DNA of 45,444 bases from an uncultured Flavobacteriaceae bacterium. GTDB taxonomy: Bacteria > Bacteroidota > Bacteroidia > Flavobacteriales > Flavobacteriaceae. Below are positions 1 through 8,500 of this stretch, one piece after another. The stretch lies in assembly GCA_938010765.1 (NCBI GenBank), contig CALLVX010000007.1, forward strand, positions 1 through 45,444, read 5' to 3'. The notes beneath the pieces were generated by a model. The model saw only the letters and a program-made list of their open reading frames with translations, did not search any database and was not told the origin of the DNA. The first letter of the stretch is position 1, and every line of letters starts with the position of its first letter. The position numbers were made by a program, and so were the translations under genes.

Positions 1-1
1 T

Positions 2-235
2 AAGCGCAAGCCGGTTAAAATTTTATCGTACTTTATTTTTACCCTGGCACTTACCGTTCTTTTCTATGCAGGAATGAATATGGGTTTGGAGTTCATATCT
101 ACCAATACAGGGATCATTCTTTCAAATTTATTTATTATCGGCTACCAGTCGGTCAACTTTCATCATTACATCGTTGATAGTGTAATTTGGAAGGCCAGGA
201 ATAAGAAAAATCAGAAAGCGATGAAGATTGGGTAA
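2..235 (+). CDS. C-terminal fragment of a polytopic membrane protein (partial, left edge)
   Basis: An open frame enters from the left edge and ends at TAA 233-235, leaving 77 residues. It shows one long hydrophobic segment (about residues 7-26), a second at about residues 39-50, and then a basic tail (KARNKKNQK). Between the second segment and the tail is a histidine pair followed by an Asp and a Trp (FHHYIVDSVIWK). That HHY-x2-D-x2-IW pattern is seen at the end of various bacterial multi-span membrane proteins, but I cannot assign a family from this fragment. The two hydrophobic segments and positive tail support an integral membrane protein with a cytoplasmic C-terminus. It is separated from the polyketide locus by a BLUF gene and about 1 kb of non-coding DNA, so it is probably unrelated to it. 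Confidence 0.6.
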   Translation, partial: KRKPVKILSYFIFTLALTVLFYAGMNMGLEFISTNTGIILSNLFIIGYQSVNFHHYIVDSVIWKARNKKNQKAMKIG

Positions 236-556
236 TTACAACACGACATATTGAACCAATAGTTGGCTACGTTCTTTGAGTACCCCAAAGTCAATTCTTT
301 TTTTCTTTCTGAAGAATTGAATAGGGTGTATTGCTGGTTACTGAAAACCTGATGTCAACGCAAATAGGGAAGTGGCTTTTTTGGGAATTTTTATCATGTG
401 CTTTTCTTTTATTTTCTCCTTTTCTTTAGCGCCAGTTTCAAAGCGATATTACGGTTACTTTAGCGATTTGTATTCAAATTCATTAGTATTTATTAGAATA
501 TTAGCTTCTTAAGGTAATCGGTTTATTTAGTATATTAGTAGATAAACAAAAGCCAT
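236..556. other. intergenic region, no gene seen
   Basis: These 321 bases between the membrane-protein stop and the BLUF start show no convincing reading frame or RNA gene. The last 150 bases are very AT-rich and probably hold the BLUF promoter, but I found no clean match to the Bacteroidota -7/-33 consensus. Confidence 0.4.
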
Positions 557-1000
557 ATGTTCTGCATTATCTATAGATCGACTGCAAATCATACTATTGG
601 GCAGTCAGAAATTGGAGCTTTATTGGAACAGGCAAAAGCGTACAACCGCGCGAACGACATCACCGGTTGTTTGTTATATTATAAGCATGAATTTGTTCAG
701 TACCTAGAAGGGGATGAATTGTTGGTTACACAGCTATTTGAAAAAATCAAAAAAGATTGGAGGCATGCTAAAATCGAATTACTTTCTATTGGACATACCT
801 ATTCCAGGGAATTCGAAAATTGGAGCATGGCCTACGAGAGTTTTATCGGCCCCAACCAGCGTTTGGAATACCTTAAATTGTTGGTAAGTTCTTACTTTGA
901 GGATAAGGGTTTATATGAATATCTAAATCCTAAGTCAAAGAAGTTTTGGGTGGTCGTTAAGACCTTGTTGGCTACGCAGGCAGTGGAAAAATTCAAATAG
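557..1000 (+). CDS. BLUF-domain blue-light sensor protein
   Basis: This is a short BLUF protein of 147 residues; such proteins bind FAD non-covalently and sense blue light through a hydrogen-bond switch. The key residues fall at family spacing: Tyr6, Asn30 and Gln48 (in FVQYLEG) contact the flavin, and Trp89/Met91 (NWSMAY) form the switch strand. The spacings Tyr to Asn 24, Asn to Gln 18 and Tyr to Trp 83 equal those of the short cyanobacterial BLUF protein PixD (Y8, N32, Q50, W91). All residues needed for photochemistry are therefore present. The 50 residues after the core look like the usual C-terminal helices; no output domain is fused, so it must signal by protein contact. It starts at ATG 557. 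It is the last gene before the long leader of the polyketide locus, but nothing visible ties it to that locus. Confidence 0.9.
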   Translation: MFCIIYRSTANHTIGQSEIGALLEQAKAYNRANDITGCLLYYKHEFVQYLEGDELLVTQLFEKIKKDWRHAKIELLSIGHTYSREFENWSMAYESFIGPNQRLEYLKLLVSSYFEDKGLYEYLNPKSKKFWVVVKTLLATQAVEKFK

Positions 1001-1285
1001 GCAATTTCTTAGAAGAGGGCAATAGGTTGCTTTTTTGGATTAGGTGTCTCGGCGAGTGACTGCCCCGTATGTGAAAAAAGGAATAGAACAACAAGTATTC
1101 TTTTTACGCTATGCATTCAACGAATTCAAACTTAATTTTTGGGAAAGCGATCGTTAAGACTCCATTCGATAGTTCACCAAAATTTAATCTTTCCACTCTT
1201 TTGACATACTTTTATGATTTGTGGAACTAGTTAACAGGTAAAAATCAAAAAAAATTAGTGGTTCGGTATTTTCAAGACAGGCAAT

Positions 1286-1315
1286 GGTGCTCGCACCAAC
1301 TCCGATAGCTATCGG
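1286..1315. repeat. small hairpin plus 14-bp perfect palindrome
   Basis: Positions 1286-1297 form GGTGC-TC-GCACC. Four bases later, 1302-1315 is the perfect palindrome CCGATAGCTATCGG. There is no T run after either, so a terminator is unlikely. The palindrome could be an operator or a dispersed short genomic repeat; the window alone cannot tell. Confidence 0.6.
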
Positions 1316-1426
1316 GACCCTGATTAGCAGTCGGTTTCTCCGGTAGATCATATTTTTATTTTTTAACGCTATTTAGTCGCTCCTTGGGAATTGACGAATA
1401 TCGGTGGTGGTCTGAGTTTCAATGTC

Positions 1427-1457
1427 CTTTCAATTCGTTATAACAAAGAATTGAAAG
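1427..1457. repeat. 10-bp perfect inverted repeat with 11-base loop
   Basis: The left arm CTTTCAATTC (1427-1436) and right arm GAATTGAAAG (1448-1457) are exact reverse complements around an 11-base spacer. It is not followed by a T tract. It could be a regulator-binding site or an RNA hairpin in the upstream leader. Confidence 0.6.
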
Positions 1458-1838
1458 TTCTCCCAAATTATTGGCCGTATGTAATTTGTTCCTAGAAATG
1501 TTTAGTTCCAATCTTTGCTATTGTTATTTGAATTAGTTCGGCTCTTTCAATAGAATCTAATCCAATAGCGACAATATTGAATTGCGACTGATTTTATCGA
1601 TATGCAAATCAGCTATAATTCCCTTTAGGTTCCCCATTATTATTTCAAAAATTTCTTCTTCTGTTTTCACTCTTAGAAAGTAGTTATTTATTTTATTATA
1701 CCTAATAATTTTAGCAGTATAAATTGTGAAATCAACAATTTTTTTTATATTAATTTATGTAATCATTAATTCTAAAAAGAATAAAAAATTTCTTACTTTA
1801 AATGTGGATTTTATTCAAGGTGATATCCTTTTTTTTTT

Positions 1839-1846
1839 TACATTTG
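1839..1846 (+). promoter_or_regulatory. possible Bacteroidota promoter -7 box
   Basis: TACATTTG matches the Bacteroidota sigma-A -7 consensus TAnnTTTG exactly and directly follows a T tract. No clear -33 TTTG lies 19-21 bases upstream, so support is only partial. Starting here would give the antiterminator mRNA a leader of roughly 200 nucleotides. Confidence 0.3.
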
Positions 1847-2060
1847 ACACAATATAGTTCGTAACCCGTATCCGTTTTTTATAACCGGACGAAAATTAAT
1901 CGGGAGCTATCATAAAATTATACATTCCTCCTATAGGTTAATAGCGATACTGCTAATTGACCAAGCGTAGCTATTCAAGCCACATCCCCCTTTATTTTGT
2001 TTTAAGCTAAGGTTCATCTAGAATAGGTACGAACGCGTGCCCAAAAACTTCAAAATTATT

Positions 2061-2621
2061 ATGTTTATTACTCAAAAACAACGTTTCCAAAAAGAATCAA
2101 AACCTTTAAACAAATGCAACTGGTATGTCCTATACACGGCGCCAAGAGCAGAACAAGTAGCAGTAAAAGAGTTGCAGTATTATGGATACGACGCTTTTCT
2201 ACCCATGGTTAAAACCTTGCGAGTATGGAAAAACCGTCAAAGAAAAATGGTGAACAATGTACTTTTTCCCAGTTATGTTTTTGTGCGTACCGAAGAAAAA
2301 TATTTGGCCGAAATATGCCGGATAAATAAAATTGTATCCTTTGTGCAATGTGGCGGAACAGCGAGTAAAGTAGATGTGAAAAGTATAGAGGGTATTAAGA
2401 AGATGTTAGGCTCGAATGGTGAAATATCAGTGGCCCAAGATTTTAAGGAAGGAGAGCTGATTCGTGTAATCCAAGGGCCACTTATGGGATATGAAGGTAT
2501 TTTGGTGCAACAAAAGTCAAAAACGAAATTTGGGATTCATCTTAAGGAAATCAACCATACTATATTAATAGAAATACGGGCCGATATGATTGAAAAAGTA
2601 CATGACAGACAGCTGGGCTAG
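2061..2621 (+). CDS. UpxY/NusG-like specialised transcription antiterminator
   Basis: This is a NusG/RfaH paralogue of the type that heads long Bacteroidota surface-polysaccharide and secondary-metabolite operons (UpxY family), keeping RNA polymerase processive over very long transcripts. The N-terminal NGN domain is clear: NWYVLYTAPRAEQVA, then a hydrophobic core ending at FPSYVFVR. The C-terminal KOW-like part follows from about residue 125 (IRVIQGPLMGYEGIL). I place the start at ATG 2061 (186 residues); an in-frame GTG at 2037 would add eight residues. It is the first gene of the locus, 149 bases before PKS A. Genes of over 10 and 17 kb downstream are the sort of targets that need such a factor. 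The target sequence in the nascent RNA or non-template DNA is not identifiable here. Confidence 0.9.
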   Translation: MFITQKQRFQKESKPLNKCNWYVLYTAPRAEQVAVKELQYYGYDAFLPMVKTLRVWKNRQRKMVNNVLFPSYVFVRTEEKYLAEICRINKIVSFVQCGGTASKVDVKSIEGIKKMLGSNGEISVAQDFKEGELIRVIQGPLMGYEGILVQQKSKTKFGIHLKEINHTILIEIRADMIEKVHDRQLG

Positions 2622-2770
2622 TACCAATACCCCTAACAATAAGTTTCTTATCATTTTTAAGATTCAGCGGGTCGGCCTTCAAGCCTACTTCTTTAGGGGA
2701 TCTTGGCTTACATTCGGCATGTACGGGCAAAAATGCGTATCAACATTCGTTATAACTAGATTATTTTCAA

Positions 2771-5572
2771 ATGGATCAGATAGAAAAATTAATAGAATCC
2801 ACTAAATTGTATTTAAGTTCCCTAATCTCTGAAGTTTCGGAATTGAACATTACCGATACGGATTTATCAACTCCTTTTCAAGAATTAGGAATCGATTCGT
2901 TTAGTGTATTGCAAGTCATAAAAAAATTGGAAGATGATTTTGGAACATTGCCAAAGACCCTGCTGTTTGAAAATTTTAACATAAACGATCTTAGTACTTA
3001 CTTTGTAAACAAACACGAAGAAGTAATCAGTGCTAAGTTTTCAAACCTACAACATTTTGTTGCCGCTCCAATACCATTTAAAGATCAGTTGGGTGATACT
3101 CTTGAAGTAAAACGAGAAAAGCTAAAAAATACTACCAAAGAACAGAAAGGGGAAATCGAGGCTAAAAGACCTGTTAAAAGGTCAATGAGGACACCAATAA
3201 TAGTTTTAGAAATAGAAGCCGTAGTACATCCGGAATTAAAGGATTGGTATGCTACCATGTTTACCAAATATAAGAATGAGGGGTCTGCCTCAAGGGGTAC
3301 AAGAAATATTGCACCCTACTTGTTTATTGGTAGTGAAAAGAAGGGGTATCTTAATTATAACAAGAACAACAACATCATATTGGTCTATGCATATACGGGG
3401 CCAAGGGACTATTTTACGGTAATTGCCCAAGAAATTGCTCAATACTGTATCGATAATGGTTTGGAAATTACCATACTCTCCGATTATGCCATTGAATCTG
3501 TTGGTGCCGATTCGTATTATTCTACTCCCTTTGGAATAATTTCAAGAATTGATAATCTAAAGGATTTTACGCTTCAAGGCAAGGCAATGCGCCGTTTGAG
3601 ATATCAAGTTTCAAAGTTCGAGAAATCAGGTAATTGCAAGACCGTTGAATACATTAATGGGACAAACAAAGAAACTGATAAAACTATTACGATATTAATT
3701 GACGAGTGGTGCGCTCCTAGGACCATGGTCAATCCACTCATTCATTTGGTGCGAGAAGAAATAAAGGTCGGTAAATTGAGTGCCGAGCATCGCCTTTTCC
3801 TAACCTATTTAGACAATGTATTACAAAACGCGATTCTGATCTCATCGTTGTCTTCGGAAATGAACGGATACCTGATGGATTTGGAATTTTACCCCAAAGA
3901 TATGCCGTTGGGGGGATTGGAATATGGTATCATTAAAATTATTGAAACACTGGCCGCTGAAGGGTGCGATATGCTTAGTTTAGGGGGTACCTATGGCTGT
4001 AAATTAGAGGAATCGAACAATGCCGATCCCGACATGGATAAGACATTGGAGTTTTTGCGAGAGAAGAAACTATTCAATGATGAAGGTAATTTGCAGTTTA
4101 AAAATAAGTTTCGCCCTGAACACCAAACTATTTTTATTTGTAGACCAAAATCTATCGGTAATGCTGACAATGTAACCGATGTGATCATGATGATTGCAGA
4201 TCCTTCCAAAACCAATGTCACGGAAGAAAATACATACACAAAACTATCGCTTGAAATCAAAGTAGAAGAAAAAAACACTGCGGTACCTGTTAAAATTGAC
4301 GTTCGGTCGGAAATTGGAGGTGAAAAGAACAATTTGACCAATGCGGATGAAGGAGTCATGATCGAAGGGGAACAACGATCCCTTTTATTGGCCAACTTCA
4401 ATTTCAATCCGCTTACCATTCCAGATAGCGAGCTAGCTTATAATCTAAAAACCGACTCTTGGGCACAGCTTGATTCGCCAGCAATAGATAAGCAATTGAA
4501 TTTCTTACATTCACAACTTTATCAACCCGTACATATTGAAGAAAGTTTACAAAAGCTATTTCCATTCTTACATCTTGCCTTTACTTCCTCTGGCCGTAAT
4601 GCAGAAAAAGCATTTTTTAAATCATGGACAAAAAAAGGAAAAGTAATTCAAAACTTACTTTTTCCCACCGCAATTTTTAGTCAAATTGAAAACGGCTTTT
4701 TGCCATTGGAATTGCCCCATGACACAGTGTTTGATTTGAAATCGGAAGAGATATTCAAAGGAAATTTAAAGTGGGACACATTTGAAGAACAACTTATAAA
4801 AGAGGCAAATTCAATTTCGTTGGTGGCAATAGAATTGTCTGACAATGCAGCAGGAGGTGCCCCTGTATCTTTGGGCCATTTAAAGAAGGTTAAAAAATTG
4901 CTTATCAAGTATTCCGTTCCATTGGTCATAGATGGTACCAGAGTACTTGAAAATGCCAAATTCATCATTGAACATGAAAAAGGATACGAAAGGAAAAGTC
5001 TATGGAAGGTTGCCAAGGAAATATTCTCGGTTGCAGACGCCGTATGGGTAAGTTTGGCCAAGGATTTTTGTGTGAACAAAGGCGGAATAGTCGCCACAAA
5101 TAACGAAGCACTTTTTAAGAAACTTCAAGAAGTCGTTCAAGATGAAGGTATTGGTCTTGATATCATTGATAAAAAACTCATTGCGCATTCGTTTGCCCAT
5201 CAAAACATCATTGAAAATCTGATTGTAGAAAGAATAAAAAATGTGCGGTCGATTAATGAGAAGTTGGCCAAGCATGGAATCCCAATTGTAAAACTAGCAG
5301 GGTCGCATTGCATCTTAATCGATGTAAAACAGCTTTCTCAATTTACACCATTCGAAAACCCCGTGGCTTCTTTCCTTGCCTGGATGTTTTTGAATACCGG
5401 AATACTGGGAGGCGCCCATAGCGCAGGGATGCAGAAAAACACGCACATAAATAATTTGGTGCGTTTATCAATCCCGATAGGATTGGAAAGAAATAAGGTA
5501 AATGAAATAAGTACCAAATTAATCGATTTGTTCGATAAGATGGAGAATATTCCTGAATTGGTCATCGCTGGG
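2771..5572 (+). other. ACP - DUF2156-like - beta-eliminating lyase block of PKS A (SH-type sulfur-insertion candidate)
   Basis: Residues 1-87 are an ACP with GIDSFS (Ser43). Residues 139-462 resemble the GNAT-fold DUF2156/LPG-synthase C-terminal family, with MRRLRYQVSKFEKSG at 273-287 and LGGTYG at 404-409. Residues 537-935 resemble tryptophanase/tyrosine phenol-lyase: SGRNAE (Gly608-Arg609) at the PLP phosphate site, IDGTRVLENA with Asp721 and Arg724, catalytic Lys764 in SLAKD, and Arg898 in LVRLSIP for the substrate carboxylate. The GDEAYAGS segment with the catalytic Tyr of tryptophanase and TPL is not recognisable. In leinamycin synthase LnmJ a DUF-SH pair uses a PLP lyase domain to cut a C-S bond of a cysteine adduct and leave sulfur on the polyketide; this block is the best match I know. 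The chemistry here is inferred. Confidence 0.75.
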
Positions 5573-8500
5573 AACACTTCAGAAACATCTTTAATGCCAG
5601 TTGCCAAGTTTAAATTAAAGGGTTACCATAATGTTGCAACTAATTTAATTCCAATACCGACTGGAAGTTCTGTTGCCCAAGAGCCAATGCATTCTGCTGA
5701 AAATAAGGACTACCTTACCGTCCCTGAGGTGGAAAAAGAGTCCAGTACGATTGGCAATGCTTCGGACACTAACAAAGAAGCATCCAAAGATATTGCAATC
5801 GTCGGGATGTCGGGGAGGTATCCGAAAGCGAAAAACTTGGATGAACTTTGGAACAATCTTTTGGAAGGTAAAGACTGTATCGAAACAATTCCTGAGGAGC
5901 GTTTGCAACAACGAAGCGCCAATCAGTTCTCAAAAAAATATCGCGGGGGTTTTCTGACGGACGTGGACAAGTTCGACTCCATGTTCTTTAACATTCCACC
6001 CGCTGTTGCCGAAATGTTTGATCCCCAAGAAAGACTGTTACTCGAAACGGCATGGGAATCGATAGAAGATGCCGGATATTACCCAGAAATCTTGACTCCC
6101 GATGGAGCTCCAAAAAACATCGGGGTTTTTGTAGGAGCGGTCTGGACCATGTACCAGATGATCGGGGCTGAAGAAAAGATGATTGGCCATGATACGAACC
6201 CAAATTCATTTCTGTGGAGTGTCGCCAATAGAATTTCATATTCCCTTAACCTATCGGGTCCCAGCCTCTCTGTAGATACAGCTTGTTCTTCGAGTATGAC
6301 TGCTTTGTACTTAGCTTGTGAGGCTATCTACAACGGGGAATGTTCAGGCGCTATTGTAGGGGGGGTCAATTTGGACTTACACCAAAGTAAATTTGACATT
6401 AACTCTTTTGGAGGAGCCTTATCACCAGATGGAGTCTGTCGTTCTTTTGGAAAAGGAGCAAATGGTTACGTAGCAGGAGAAGGGGTAGGGACTATTTTTA
6501 TAAAATCACTAGAACAGGCAGAAAAAGATGGCGACCATATCTATGGGGTCATTAAAAGTGTGTCGGTGAATCACGGAGGCCGAACAAGTGGTTATATGGT
6601 GCCAGACCCAAAGGCGCAAGCCAATTTGGTGCAGTCTGCATTGAAAAAAGCAGGTATCGATGCAAGAAGTTTGGGATATATAGAGGCGCACGGAACAGGT
6701 ACAGAACTGGGAGATCCTATTGAAATTGCCGGATTAACGACCGCTTTTGAGAAATATGCTGTTAAGAAACAAAGCTGTGCAATAGGCTCTGTAAAAACAA
6801 ATATTGGGCATTTGGAGGCGGCCGCAGCAGTAGTAGGTATTCAGAAGGTACTGCTACAAATGAAACATAAAACACTGGTGCCCTCCTTGCATTCTTCGGA
6901 ATTAAATGAGTTTATAGATTTTGAAAATTCTCCTTTTTATGTAGAGCAAAAGGTGGAAGGTTGGAAACCCAAAACGGTGGACGGCGTACAGTTTCCGCTT
7001 CGCGCAGGAATCAGTTCTTTTGGTGCCGGGGGAGCAAACGCCCATGTAATCATTGAATCGTACGAGCGGAAAACGAAGGAGCATCCCAAAGAAGGCCAGC
7101 CCAATTACCAGATATTTCCATTGTCCGCGGTAAAAGAGCACATCCTTCACGAATCTGCCATACGATTGCGTTCTTTTGTAGAAAAGGATATATCATTGGA
7201 TGTATCAAAACAGCTGAGCATAGATGATATTGGTCATACCCTTAGGATAGGGCGAAAATCGTTTGAACATAGGTTGGTAATACTTGCGGCTACCAAACAA
7301 GAGCTAGTAACGAAACTTTCCCTGTTTATTGAAGGAAAAAAGGATAATGGAATTCTAAAGGGAGCCGTTCAGAATGCAGGAAGTTTTACCCGACTATTAA
7401 ATAGCAGTGAAAGGAAGGCGTTTATTAAACTAGTATCCGAAAGTGGAGATCTTCAAAAACTCGGTCAGTTATGGATCGAAGGTATTACAAATGATTGGCA
7501 GGGTCTAAGTTCCTCAGTAAGGAATAAGCGGGTTCCCTTGCCCACCTACCCCTTTGCAGATAAGCGCCATTGGGTGGAACGAAAAGAAAATGTAGTAGGT
7601 GCTTCTTCAATTCAGTATCCATTGCTAGATACCAACGAGTCGACTTTTGAGCGTCAAATTTTCAAAAAAACGTTTCGCGATAACGAGTTCTTTATCTATG
7701 ATCATCTAGTGTCTGATATTCCTACCTTGCCCGGTGTGGCCTACCTTGATTTTGCTAGAAAAGCAGGTGAATTGGCGGCAGGCAGAAAGGTGAAATCTAT
7801 CAAGAACATTATATGGTTAAATCCGATATCGGTGGTTGATTCCGTGCCAGTCGATATTTGGATCGAGTTGATCCCTCAGGGAGAACAAGTAAAGTTCGAA
7901 GTTTACGGTAAAAATGGGGATGGGGTCAAGCAACTTCATTCCCAAGGTAGACTCGCATATTTCTCAGAAGAATCCCAACAATTTGAACCCGAATATATCG
8001 ATGTTAAGAGTATTCAAGAACGTTGTGTAAAAGTTTTAGATGGTAAAGATGCCTATCCTTTGTTCAAAACCTTGGGCTTAGGGTTGGGCCCAAGTTTTCA
8101 AGTGCTTCAAGAAGTATATAAAAATGAGGATGAAATGTTGGGGATTATGAAAATTCCGGATGTTTGTCTAAATGATTTTGAAGATTTCTTGCTGCACCCT
8201 TCAATTGTTGATGGGGCAGGGCAAACCGCCATGGCGGCCCACTTGTCCGATAGCGAAAAATCTGGAGAAATGTTCGTTCCATACTCATTTGGTGAAGTAG
8301 AAATACATAACCCCTTAACACCGACTTGCTACAGCTACATTCAAAAAGCAAACGAGCCCAACTCAAAGCTGTCCAAGGCAAACTTGATTATTCTAGACGA
8401 AACCGGAAAGGTGCTGGTGAAAATAAATGAATCCGTTGGGATACCGCTTACAGATATCCACGAGAAGTCTGATGAAGACACAATGAGGGCACTTCAAACC

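Larger units (their letters stand above)
1001..2036. other. long gene-free AT-rich leader before the polyketide locus
   Basis: About 1 kb without a supportable gene on either strand. The first half holds two inverted-repeat structures (1286-1315 and 1427-1457, listed separately). The second half, about 1680-1850, is extremely AT-rich and contains a 13-base T run ending at 1839, just before a possible promoter -7 box. A long leader ahead of a NusG-like gene fits the known layout of UpxY-type operons, where the antiterminator acts on its own transcript. I see no tRNA, riboswitch or intact mobile element. Confidence 0.5.

Noticed and set aside
1001-2036. CRISPR array, tRNA or insertion sequence in the gene-free leader
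   Set aside because: No regularly spaced repeats, no cloverleaf-like sequence and no transposase remnant could be found by eye.
2590-2805. 71-codon + strand reading frame between the antiterminator and PKS A
   Set aside because: It overlaps both neighbours, has no recognisable features, and starts inside the antiterminator; it is probably chance.
4379-5572. PLP domain of PKS A as a class III aminotransferase like the one at 15046-16803
   Set aside because: Its DGTRVLENA, SLAKD and LVRLSIP motifs match tryptophanase/TPL; the aminotransferase motifs are absent.
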